Assembly (NCBI GenBank): GCA_964643075.1
Contig: CAZXQO010000019.1
Coordinates: 15,637 to 79,636, forward strand
Direction of reading: 5' to 3'
Source: Desulfocucumis sp964643075
Lineage (GTDB): Bacteria > Bacillota > Desulfotomaculia > Desulfotomaculales > Desulfocucumaceae
Length of the DNA: 64,000 bases
The translations under genes were made by a program, and so were the position numbers. How positions within the stretch are numbered: position 1 is the first letter of the stretch; each line of letters begins with the position of its first letter. Under the pieces are notes generated by a model, which was given only the letters and a program-made list of their open reading frames with translations, searched no databases and was not told the origin of the DNA. Below are positions 54,124 through 61,936 of the stretch, in pieces.

Positions 54124-54516
54124 TTACGGAAGTTTCCCTACCACTGAGCTTAGCTCCATTAGCTGCTCAAAAGATACTTCATTCGTATGAGCAAGTTTAT
54201 CTTTAACTTTTGTCAACATACTCCCGGAGAATTCCTTCCACTGCTTTTCGTTAAGCATAAAAACTTGTCCATTGTAATGTAAGTGGGGAACCTTAATACC
54301 CCCATATATCATCCAGGGGTCAGGTTGAGGTTTTCTTAGCTCGGATTTCATTTCCACGTTATGTGAGATTTGTTGCTCAGCAAAGGGCTTAATCTTATTA
54401 GCACGCAGGAATTCTGCAATCTCATTAGAGTGCAGGACAAGAACATCACGCGGTACTCCAAACTTCCATTCATGTAAAGCTGCCACTAAAGATTCCAGTA
54501 AAACAGTGTTTTTCAT
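54124..54516 (-). CDS. Candidate RiPP precursor or partner of the second maturase
   Basis: The ATG at 54516 follows TGGAGG and gives 130 residues (MKNTVLLESLVAALHEWKFG). There are no cysteines. The middle has an aromatic-rich block, PDPWMIYGG then VPHLHYNGQVFML (residues 68-92), flanked by helical charged regions. Such a block is a plausible core with Trp, Tyr and His side chains for radical SAM crosslinking; the IYGG element also recalls the YG site of spliceotide precursors. The large C-terminal segment after the block is unusual for a precursor, so a recognition or scaffold protein is the alternative. Confidence 0.55.
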   Translation of the reverse strand: MKNTVLLESLVAALHEWKFGVPRDVLVLHSNEIAEFLRANKIKPFAEQQISHNVEMKSELRKPQPDPWMIYGGIKVPHLHYNGQVFMLNEKQWKEFSGSMLTKVKDKLAHTNEVSFEQLMELSSVVGKLP

Positions 54517-55159
54517 AATAACCTCCATATAATAGATATTATCCCAAAAGATACTAAAAACTCCAATCATTATTATTTATTTTACGATGACATATATCCT
54601 GGGTCAAGACTGTAATTTCCACAAAATTCAGACAGAATATGCGATTTTTCTACGAGCCATTACTAAAAAGCTGTAAGTCAATAAAACCGGGACGAAATTA
54701 GAATAAACAGTGAATGTAATATACCACCAAATAGATGAGAACAGCTTTTATATATTTGTCAAGTCTGAAAAATAGCGATCCGGGAGGACGAAACCGGCCA
54801 GGTGCTAAATGACGACCTTGAAATTTTTTAGATTATATCTGATGACTGGTTAGGTTGTAACCTAACCAAAGTTAGGTCTAATGGAAAAAAGAAGACTACC
54901 TTTCGGGGACAGTCCGGTTTATTTAAGCAATCCAAGTTTCCTGGCCTTAGCTGTTGCCTGGTCTTTGTAATATGCATTAATTCTTAATAAACATTTAGTA
55001 TAGTAGGAATTGCCAACTATGCATGGTAATATATAGTAAGTCTATGGAAATTGACTGGGCAGAGAATTTTATCAATGTCAAGGGCTATAGGCTGTGTATG
55101 ATGCCCCCAAAATCTATGATAAAAGGTAAAGCCTTACTTCTTTCACATCGAGGTAGTTT
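54517..55159. other. Intergenic region with fragments
   Basis: Apart from a short LuxR tail fragment (54926-54970) and the palindromic AACCTAACCAAAGTTAGGT motif near 54860-54880, this region has no gene. It contains the promoters for the precursor (leftward) and the AraC gene (rightward). Confidence 0.6.
54926..54970 (-). pseudogene. LuxR-type C-terminal tail fragment
   Basis: The minus strand reads YKDQATAKARKLGLLK and a stop, matching the C terminus of the LuxR-type protein at 59229-59573 (KARKLGLLK). Only about 15 codons remain. Confidence 0.6.
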
Positions 55160-56005
55160 ATGAGTTACATTGAGATTGTAGATGATGCCATACAATATAT
55201 CGAGTCTAATTTGCACCGGAAGCTGTCCCTGAGGGAACTGGCGTTCCGGTATTACGTTTCTCCCTCGTATTTTTATCGCATTTTCCGGGCAGTGACTAAT
55301 CAGACCGTTAAATCATATATTCTGGGACGAAAGCTTTCCGTAGCTGCCATTGCATTGAGAAGAACAGACTGCAAAGTGGTAGACATTGCCTTCCAGTATG
55401 GTTTCAATTCCCATGAACAGTTCGCACGGGACTTTATACAAATGTTTCACGTTACACCGAGCGAGTACAGGAAAGAAAAAACTTCTGTTTCATTAATGGA
55501 TAAGATGGATATAGTTGAGCGGGACTTCAGAAATAAAAATAGAGATATTATTGTTGACTACTCCTGCCGGGAGGTTAAAGAAATAAAGCTGTTGGGAAAG
55601 GAAGTCCTTCTTGATTCGTATAACTCATGCGAACTGCTAGAAAAGATTCGTATGGTCTTTGATTTTGCGGAGGAATACATAGGCCTGGGCACTGCCAGGC
55701 GATTGTACAACGTCGTTCGCGGTGACCGCAGCGATCCGTCCCGCGTCTATTGTTTCTACGGCATAACTATAGAGGAGCATTTGGGAGACCGGTCCGGGCT
55801 GGCAGAAAGGACTATACCCGCATCCAGGTACGCTATGTTCAGGTACCCGGAGAAAATTGGATTAGTTTTTCGTACGGTGAATAAGGATCTTAATAAATGG
55901 CTCAGTGTAACGAAACTGGAAATTAACAATAATACCGGTATTGGGTATTTTACTGAGGATTGCGGGCCAACCGGGAATTCTTATTTATACGTACCTGTTC
56001 TTTGA
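55160..56005 (+). CDS. AraC-type regulator with GyrI-like ligand domain
   Basis: The 281-residue protein has the two helix-turn-helix motifs of AraC regulators at the N terminus (LSLRELAFRYYVSPSYFYRIF; CKVVDIAFQYGFNSHEQFARDF, residues 20-105). A GyrI-like effector domain follows, ending in TGIGYFTEDCGPTG and SYLYVPVL. It is 81 bp upstream of a methyltransferase gene that it may control. A paralogous 3' fragment with the same downstream DNA is at 20140-20290. Confidence 0.9.
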   Translation: MSYIEIVDDAIQYIESNLHRKLSLRELAFRYYVSPSYFYRIFRAVTNQTVKSYILGRKLSVAAIALRRTDCKVVDIAFQYGFNSHEQFARDFIQMFHVTPSEYRKEKTSVSLMDKMDIVERDFRNKNRDIIVDYSCREVKEIKLLGKEVLLDSYNSCELLEKIRMVFDFAEEYIGLGTARRLYNVVRGDRSDPSRVYCFYGITIEEHLGDRSGLAERTIPASRYAMFRYPEKIGLVFRTVNKDLNKWLSVTKLEINNNTGIGYFTEDCGPTGNSYLYVPVL

Positions 56006-56086
56006 ATTGAATTACTGCAAAAAACCTCAAGATTTCACTTCTCAACTCGGTTATCTTATAGATATAACCCGAGAGGAGGATTTTCG

Positions 56087-57013
56087 ATGAAAGAGAACCA
56101 GGTCAGCTATACCGCACTGTTGCAGGCCTACGTTCGTGGCTACCATGCCATGCACGGTGCCCCTAAGATCTTTGAGGACTTTCTGGCTCATCGTTTGCTC
56201 AGGGAGGAAGAACGTTTACTCTTTGAACAGCAATTCACACCGCCTGTGCAGTTAATTGAATCCATTGACCCCGTAAGCGCTGCGTCGTGCCATGACCAAG
56301 CGGCCCGCCTGGCGTGGGCGATGCGGGCCATACCAAGCACATCTCACACCATTAGCCGTTCGCGGTATACCGAAGACATCCTTGAGGAGGCTGTCAGACA
56401 AGGTGTTCAACAGTATGTAATACTAGGGGCAGGGATGGATACCTTTGCGTTTCGTCGCCTGGAGATGTTGGAGCAACTTCAGGTATTCGAGGTAGATCAT
56501 CCCGCCACACAATCCTTTAAGCGCTCCCGCATGGCTGAATTGGGCTGGGAACTTCCAGTACAGTTACACTTCATTCCGGTGGATTTTACACAGGAGCGTC
56601 TGGCAGAAGCACTCGCTCGCTCATCGTATGACCCGCAGAAACTAAGCTTTTTTAGCTGGCTGGGCGTCACCTATTACCTACCCCGGGAAACGGTGTTCGC
56701 CACGTTGCGTGCCTTCGCCGACATGGCCCCTGCGGGCAGTACGGTCATTTTCGATTACATGGATACCGATACATTTGTTCCCGGGAAAGCGGCCGGACGC
56801 ATGCAAATGGCCGTAGAGAAATGCCGGGAATGGGGCGAGCCTTTGATTACGGGATTTGACCCGTCTATACTTGCCTCAGACCTGGCAGGTTTAGGCTTAT
56901 GTCTCCATGAAAACTTGAGTCCAGCCGACATCCAGGAACGTTATTTCCAGGGACGCACAGACGGCTATTATGCGTGCGAGCACGTGCACTTTGCGCGGGC
57001 AGCGCTCGAATGA
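56087..57013 (+). CDS. Class I SAM methyltransferase of the LCMT/PPM1 family
   Basis: The 308-residue protein starts behind GAGAGGAGG. Motifs are SRSRYTEDILEEAVRQGV, QYVILGAGMDTFAFR (SAM-binding), VFEVDHPATQSFKRSRM and FFSWLGVTYYLPRETVF, all typical of the leucine carboxyl methyltransferase-like group found in actinobacterial and clostridial secondary metabolism. The substrate is unknown. It sits between the AraC gene and an old-yellow-enzyme gene 30 bp downstream. Two fragments of paralogues lie at 59140-59220 (plus strand) and 59793-59957 (minus strand). Confidence 0.9.
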   Translation: MKENQVSYTALLQAYVRGYHAMHGAPKIFEDFLAHRLLREEERLLFEQQFTPPVQLIESIDPVSAASCHDQAARLAWAMRAIPSTSHTISRSRYTEDILEEAVRQGVQQYVILGAGMDTFAFRRLEMLEQLQVFEVDHPATQSFKRSRMAELGWELPVQLHFIPVDFTQERLAEALARSSYDPQKLSFFSWLGVTYYLPRETVFATLRAFADMAPAGSTVIFDYMDTDTFVPGKAAGRMQMAVEKCREWGEPLITGFDPSILASDLAGLGLCLHENLSPADIQERYFQGRTDGYYACEHVHFARAALE

Positions 57014-57043
57014 CACAACGCATAATTCTCAAAGGAGGTTTTT

Positions 57044-58234
57044 ATGAAGAATGTATTTGAAGAGGCTAAGATAGGAAATATCAAGCTTAAAAATAGAATT
57101 ATCCGCTCTGCTACCCATGAAGGCATGGCTGATGAAAATGGAAAGCCAACAGAAATGCTGATTCGGAAATATGAAGCCTTGGCGAAGGGTGAAGTTGGAG
57201 CAATTATTACGGGTTATACAGGTATTCAGCAAAACGGGAAAGCTCCGCTTAGAAATATGTTGATGATTGACAGTGATGGACATATTGATTCTTATAAGAA
57301 AACGGTTAATGAGGTACATCGGTATAATACACCAATCATTATGCAAATTGCTCATTGCGGAAGGCAGACAAGAGCAAAAATCACAGGACTTCCAATTGTT
57401 GCCCCTTCTCCAATAAGGGATAAGCTGTATAACGAAGATGTGCCACTGCAACTATCAGAAAGTGAAATATATGATATTATTAATAACTTCGTGCTTTGTA
57501 TTGAAAGAGCTCAAAAAGCGGGTTTTGATGGAGTACAACTGCATTTAGCCCATGGTTACCTACTTTCCTCTTTCCTCTCACCACATATGAATAAACGAAA
57601 TGACAAATGGGGTGGAAATACTGAAAACAGATTTAGGATTATCAACGAAATTATGGAACTGGCCAGGAAGAAAATCGGTAATTACCCTATACTCGTAAAA
57701 GTAAACGCCTATGAGAGATCAAATGACGGAATGAAAATTGAAGAAGCAATAAAGATTTCCAGATTTCTTGAACAATCAGGTTGCGATGCAATTGAAGTAT
57801 CGTGTGGTATTGCTGAAGAAGGTTTTATAACGGCCAGAGGTGATATCCCTTATAACATGGTTTTTAAGTGTAACTTTAAAATGAAAAAGCTCCCTAAGCC
57901 TCTTCACCCATTATTAAAGCCGGTTTTGAAACTAACGATGTCCAGTCCTAAACCATATTTTTTATACAATTTGGGCAGTGCAGAAGAAATAAGAAGGCAT
58001 GTGAAAATTCCTGTAGTGGTTGTAGGTGGGATTAGAAGTATTGAAGATATTAAAAGTATTATTGAACAAGATAGGTGTGATTTTGTCTCAATGTCAAGAC
58101 CTTTTATTATTGAACCGGATATTGTTAAGAAGTTTAAGGAACACAAGAGCAACCAGTCTAAATGCATTAACTGTAACTATTGTATGATAGGTGCAGAAGA
58201 ACAGCCACTCAAATACTATTATGGAAGATTGTAA
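57044..58234 (+). CDS. NADH:flavin oxidoreductase (old yellow enzyme family)
   Basis: The 396-residue TIM-barrel flavoenzyme starts behind AAAGGAGG. Motifs are KLKNRIIRSATHEG, QIAHCGRQT (FMN/substrate contact), GFDGVQLHLAHGYLLSSFLS, NDKWGGNTENRFR and VVVGGIRSIED. The final KCINCNYCMIG holds Cys residues like the FeS-binding part of the longer 2,4-dienoyl-CoA reductases, but the protein ends there without the C-terminal FAD/NAD domains. It probably reduces activated alkenes. It is in the same transcription direction as the methyltransferase upstream. Confidence 0.9.
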   Translation: MKNVFEEAKIGNIKLKNRIIRSATHEGMADENGKPTEMLIRKYEALAKGEVGAIITGYTGIQQNGKAPLRNMLMIDSDGHIDSYKKTVNEVHRYNTPIIMQIAHCGRQTRAKITGLPIVAPSPIRDKLYNEDVPLQLSESEIYDIINNFVLCIERAQKAGFDGVQLHLAHGYLLSSFLSPHMNKRNDKWGGNTENRFRIINEIMELARKKIGNYPILVKVNAYERSNDGMKIEEAIKISRFLEQSGCDAIEVSCGIAEEGFITARGDIPYNMVFKCNFKMKKLPKPLHPLLKPVLKLTMSSPKPYFLYNLGSAEEIRRHVKIPVVVVGGIRSIEDIKSIIEQDRCDFVSMSRPFIIEPDIVKKFKEHKSNQSKCINCNYCMIGAEEQPLKYYYGRL

Positions 58235-58468
58235 GCAAGGGTAAATTGATTATTTGCACGTAAATATATTTATTGTGTTTTAGGCAAGAAAGTGTAAATA
58301 ATGAATCATATATTGAGTCAGCGTACCATATTGGGAAAATGTGTGTTAAGCCAGCAAACTTATGTAATAATCTGTATATTAGTTTAACGGTTTAGTATTG
58401 CGGATTACGGGAAGAATATGGTATAATTTATTATTAGATCATATGTATATCGCTAGGAAGTGATTAAG

Positions 58469-59098
58469 ATGAATATTGAAAAGCGGGATTTTGATAAAGA
58501 GGCAACTTCATGGGACGAGGAGCCAAAACGGGTCAAGTTGGTAAACGATATCGCCGATGCAATATCAGACGAGGTTATGTTGACTTCCAATATGGATGCG
58601 TTGGACTTCGGTTGCGGCACAGGACTTTTAACCCTCCTATTACACCCGTTAGTCCATTCCATAACAGGTGTTGATAATTCACAAGGAATGCTCGACGTTC
58701 TTAAGGCGAAAATCAAAAACCGGAATTTGACCAATGTAAGAACACAATACCTGGATCTTGAGAAGGGAGATGTTCTGGAAGGTAGTTATCATCTGATTGT
58801 TAGCTGCATGACTCTCCATCATATTAGGGAAATTAGACCTCTCCTCGATCAATTTTATAAGGTATTAGATCCCTCCGGATATCTCTGCATTGCCGATTTG
58901 GATCTCGATGACGGCCAGTTCCACGGCAATAATGACGGCGTATTCCACTTTGGATTTGATCGGATAGTACTTCGCAAGTCTTTTATAGGGGCGGGATTTG
59001 ATGATATCCGGGATCGGACGGCGGCAAAAATTATAAAACCGATTCATGATGGAGGAATTCGTTCTTTTACCATATTTACCATGACCGGCCGGAAATGA
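58469..59098 (+). CDS. Class I SAM-dependent methyltransferase
   Basis: The ATG at 58469 follows AGGAAG at normal spacing, giving 209 residues. ALDFGCGTGLLTLLL is the SAM-binding glycine loop, GVDNSQGML the acidic residue loop, and LIVSCMTLHHIREIRPLLDQF motif post-II. It resembles small-molecule methyltransferases of the UbiE/methyltransferase-11 type. Its substrate is unknown. It is separated by 234 AT-rich bases from the old-yellow-enzyme gene. Confidence 0.88.
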   Translation: MNIEKRDFDKEATSWDEEPKRVKLVNDIADAISDEVMLTSNMDALDFGCGTGLLTLLLHPLVHSITGVDNSQGMLDVLKAKIKNRNLTNVRTQYLDLEKGDVLEGSYHLIVSCMTLHHIREIRPLLDQFYKVLDPSGYLCIADLDLDDGQFHGNNDGVFHFGFDRIVLRKSFIGAGFDDIRDRTAAKIIKPIHDGGIRSFTIFTMTGRK

Positions 59099-59139
59099 CC
59101 GTGATCAGTATGCAGCAAAATATTCATCTGACCCTGCAA

Positions 59140-59220
59140 GTACTACAACGTGCCATGATCAGACGAGCTGCTTGGCGTGGGCGATGCGTTCTTACCAAGC
59201 ATATTCCTCACCTTGTGAAT
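59140..59220 (+). pseudogene. Fragment of an LCMT-type methyltransferase
   Basis: In one frame the bases read CHDQTSCLAWAMRSYQAY, paralogous to CHDQAARLAWAMRAIPST of the intact gene at 56087-57013. The DNA match covers about 70 bases. It begins 40 bases after the stop of the preceding methyltransferase. Confidence 0.65.
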
Positions 59221-59228
59221 AGTACAGT

Positions 59229-59573
59229 TCACTTAAGCAGTCCAAGTTTCCTGGCCTTATCTGTTGCTTGGATACGGGTTTTGACTTTTAGTTTTGAGTA
59301 GATATTATTAGCATGCCACTTAACAGTGCCCACAGTGACGTACAGCTTCTGGGCAATGTCAGCATTGGATAGGCCGCTTGCTATAAGACTGAGCACTTCC
59401 AGTTCACGCTTGCTTAACGGCTCAATAAGTTCAGTTTTCGGGATGTCCCCGCACAAATTATCAGGCTTGCAGCTGTCAAATGCTTTGAGCAGGTCATCTA
59501 CAAATACCGGTGACAGGTGACGCACTTCTCTAAGCAACTCAGCAACATCTACCGGGAACAGTATGATGCTCAA
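59229..59573 (-). pseudogene. LuxR-type regulator, C-terminal part only
   Basis: About 110 codons encode EPLSKRELEVLSLIASGLSN, DIAQKLYVTVGTVKWHAN and NIYSKLKVKTRIQATDKA, a complete LuxR helix-turn-helix with the preceding linker (DVAELLREVRHLSPVF). The large N-terminal sensor part of such MalT/LAL-like proteins is missing. Upstream, the coding DNA is fused to the start of an FAD oxidoreductase fragment in another frame. The first residues (MSIILFP) come from that junction. Confidence 0.7.
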
Positions 59574-59667
59574 AAATAAGGGTTTTATAGCCGTTCATGC
59601 TGGCGTAGCAGCCTGCTGTCAGTCCTGCCACTCCCGCACCGATAATGATCATGGATTTGTTATTCAT
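59539..59667 (-). pseudogene. N-terminal fragment of a phytoene-desaturase-like flavoprotein
   Basis: The frame reads MNNKSMIIIGAGVAGLTAGC and then YASMNGYKTLIFEHHTVPG before a stop. It is nearly identical to the start of the intact flavoprotein at 61937-63373. A GGGGGAAAAATA site precedes the ATG. Only the first 40 codons survive, joined to the LuxR fragment. Confidence 0.8.
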
Positions 59668-59736
59668 TATTTTTCCCCCTTATATTCCTCACCGGATTTT
59701 TAAGGGTTTCACAAAGGAACCCTCATAGTGGTTTCT

Positions 59737-59757
59737 TTAGTACTACAGCGTAAATTA
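59737..59757. repeat. MITE-like repeat, terminal fragment (copy D)
   Basis: TTAGTACTACAGCGTAAATTA matches the outer end of copies B and C. The remainder of the element is absent. Confidence 0.65.
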
Positions 59758-59792
59758 AACATTCATTAAACACAGGCTTGCACATTGAATTA

Positions 59793-59957
59793 TTAGACTA
59801 CTGCACACGCATAGTGCGTATGTTCATATGCGTAATAGCTATCTGTGAGCCCCTGGAAATAGCGCTCCTGGATGTCGGATGGGCTCAAGTTCTCACGGAG
59901 ACTTAAGCCTATACGTGTAAGGTCTGCGGCGAGAGTAGACGGGTCAAAGCCCTCCTT
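59793..59957 (-). pseudogene. C-terminal fragment of an LCMT-type methyltransferase
   Basis: The minus strand encodes GFDPSTLAADLTRIGLSLRE and then NLSPSDIQERYFQG, with a tail YYAYEHTHYACAVV. It is paralogous to the last 50 residues of the gene at 56087-57013 but in the opposite orientation, so it derives from a separate, now broken copy. Confidence 0.75.
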
Positions 59958-59994
59958 TCAGTGAATCAAAGCAAACCTTTGCAAAAAGCTTTTT

Positions 59995-60105
59995 TCATCT
60001 TTCCCGCTCATAAATTGGAAGGTATGTGTGAATGAGCTTATCTTCGGTTTCAGTATAGTTTTTAACCAGCTTCATTGGGAGCGGCAGGTATGGATTTTTT
60101 TGCAT
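59995..60105 (-). pseudogene. N-terminal fragment resembling AsrB-type FAD/NAD(P)-binding reductase subunits
   Basis: Behind GGGAGGTCGAATAAATAAT the ATG at 60105 reads MQKNPYLPLPMKLVKNYTET and stops after 36 codons. Many anaerobic sulfite-reductase subunit B-like proteins begin with a similar NPYLP-P-I...ETED segment. Directly upstream, another minus-strand frame ends CPVSLYIREALSDIHES and a stop, which looks like the 3' end of a preceding gene of the same lost redox operon. Confidence 0.4.
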
Positions 60106-60321
60106 ATTATTTATTCGACCTCCCTTACGACTCATGGATATCCGACAGAGCTTCCCGGATGTACAGACTTACTGGGCAGTTATTGTATTGTATAGTTGAG
60201 CCACTATGGGATCCCTCATGGCGGTTTCTTTAGTTATATCTGACAGGTGGTCATTTGTAACCTAACCAAAGTTAGGTTTTGTGGTAAAAAAGAAGGACTG
60301 CTTTATTGAGGACAGTCCCAT

Positions 60322-60420
60322 TCAGTCAAGCAGTCCGAGTTCCCGCACCTTGGCTGTTGCTTGAGTACGGGTTTTAACATTCAGTTTTGAGTAGATATTA
60401 TTAGCATGCCACTCGACAGT
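60322..60420 (-). pseudogene. LuxR-type C-terminal helix fragment
   Basis: The minus strand reads TVEWHANNIYSKLNVKTRTQ followed by ATAKVRELGLLD, a second paralogue of the LuxR C terminus seen at 59229-59573. Its upstream part is replaced by unrelated sequence from about 60421. Confidence 0.7.
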
Positions 60421-60470
60421 AGGTTGGAGAAAAGCCCGGTTATCCAAGATATAAAGGGCCAGGCTAGTAC

Positions 60471-60691
60471 TTGGCAAAGAGCATATCCGATGGGGCGAGT
60501 TCATTGCTTACCTACAAGGCTGAGAGTGCCGGTAGGATAGTTGATAAAGTACCGCCTCACGGGACAACGCAAGAATGCAGCCGGTGTGGCGCCGTGGTAA
60601 AGAAAAACCTTTCTATAAGGACGCATATCTGCCCACATTGCGGCCTGTGCTTGACCGTGACCACAATGCGGCGATAATCAATTGATTCCCG
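60471..60691 (+). pseudogene. tnpB: TnpB (IS605-type OrfB) C-terminal fragment
   Basis: The frame has AKSISDGASSLLTYKAESAG, KVPPHGTTQECSRCG and then HICPHCGL, the zinc-ribbon of IS200/IS605 TnpB nucleases. A one-base shift near 60650 is needed to continue with VLDRDHNAAIIN, the last RuvC-type motif. The N-terminal part and element ends are missing, so the nuclease is dead. Confidence 0.75.
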
Positions 60692-60824
60692 GATCGTCTT
60701 ACTATATACTAAAATTATGGTTCCATTTAATGGAACAGGGGAATGTCAAATGGCAACACTGACAGATGCAAAAAAAGCAACTGATAAATAAAACATTTAC
60801 AAAAAGACGTGTAATGAGCAATTA

Positions 60825-60917
60825 GTGGAAGTGATTTTGTATGGTCCTAAAGCCAGAGTGGATTATTCTGCTGAACCGGACATTGACATTTTGAGAATTA
60901 GAGAGGAGCAGTTGATT
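60825..60917 (+). pseudogene. Nucleotidyltransferase-domain fragment
   Basis: The bases encode VEVILYGPKARVDYSAEPDI followed by DILRI, a relic of the MNT/pol-beta motif (normally GSKARGDY...SDIDLL) with the key Gly-Ser changed to Gly-Pro. It runs in frame into the DUF3795 protein that follows. Confidence 0.55.
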
Positions 60918-61361
60918 GTGGATTATCAGGAGATCCAGAAAAATCTGGCCCCGTGCGGGCTGGATTGTTCCCGATGCGTGAATTACGTTAACGGGGAAGT
61001 AAAACAACTCAGCGGCAGTCTTGGCAGCACACTACAGGGTTATGATAAAATAGCTGCTATGGTTAAAGACTGGCTCCCGGTCATGAACAGCTACCAGCAG
61101 TTTGTGCAAGTACTTGAATTTTTTCAGCAGGCTTCCTGTAAGGGATGCCGCGCAGGAGGATTCGAGCCACCTTTTTGCGCCGCCAGAACCTGTTTTCGAG
61201 AAAAGGGCGTGGATTTTTGCTTTCAGTGCGGCGAATACCCTTGCAATAGAAACCAGTACCCGGAGAACCTTGCTGTCCGGTGGCGTGCTTGTAACGACCA
61301 GATGAAAAAGGTTGGCGTAGAAACTTTTTATCGGGAACAAAAGCTTAAGCCGCGTTATTAA
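60918..61361 (+). CDS. DUF3795-type cysteine-rich protein
   Basis: The GTG at 60918 is preceded by GAGAGGAG and gives about 147 residues: LAPCGLDCSRCVNYVNG, then SCKGCRAGG, FCAARTCFREKGVDFCFQCG and YPCNRN. The paired cysteines and the PCGLDCxxC start are the pattern of DUF3795 proteins, which probably bind metal or an FeS cluster; their role is unknown. An in-frame extension of 31 codons upstream derives from a broken nucleotidyltransferase, so a fused product is also possible. Confidence 0.7.
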   Translation: MDYQEIQKNLAPCGLDCSRCVNYVNGEVKQLSGSLGSTLQGYDKIAAMVKDWLPVMNSYQQFVQVLEFFQQASCKGCRAGGFEPPFCAARTCFREKGVDFCFQCGEYPCNRNQYPENLAVRWRACNDQMKKVGVETFYREQKLKPRY

Positions 61362-61502
61362 TTGGGGGTATGTCATTGTGAAAAATAATATCCAATCACC
61401 CGATTAACATTGTCGAGTCTTTGATGCCAAAACGGAAGGAACCGTTTGGGGAGACGGATGTGGTATGGTCTTGTAATTGAGCAATCTTGAAAGGAATGTA
61501 AT

Positions 61503-61892
61503 ATGGAAAAAAACTATCGAGTAGGATACCAGGAAAAAAATCGAATATTTGAAATCGTGTTTCTTAAAATTATCAATGAGAAAACAGTGATTGATTGTCA
61601 TCAAGCTTTCAGAGAATGCTTTGAGAAGAATTTTAGAGGACAAGAATTTAAAATCTTGCTTGATACCAGGGGATACCGTCATGAATGTCTAGCAGCAGAT
61701 CGAGCAATGAGAGAGTTGTTTAGTGGCACATGGAAGCCGGAAGAATACGCAAAATGTGTCGCCTGTGCAATTGTCAATGATGATTATCCCAGAATTGAAT
61801 ATCGGATACAAGTCAGCATCAATGAAAAAGAACGTTTCTTTGGAGACATAGACTCGGCATTGGAATGGCTATCCACTTTGCAGAATGAGTAA
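61503..61892 (+). CDS. Hypothetical protein, possible SpoIIAA/STAS-like fold
   Basis: The 129-residue protein follows GAAAGGAATG. The pattern of strand, helix and DTRGYRHE loop (FKILLDTRGYRHECLAADRA), with a C-terminal RFFGDIDSALEWLSTLQ helix, recalls SpoIIAA-like STAS proteins. Identity in motifs is weak, so the fold is only a suggestion. It has no signal peptide. Confidence 0.55.
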   Translation: MEKNYRVGYQEKNRIFEIVFLKIINEKTVIDCHQAFRECFEKNFRGQEFKILLDTRGYRHECLAADRAMRELFSGTWKPEEYAKCVACAIVNDDYPRIEYRIQVSINEKERFFGDIDSALEWLSTLQNE

Positions 61893-61936
61893 CCCGCCTC
61901 TCTCTCGCAAAAAACTGTAAAAATCTAAGATTAATT

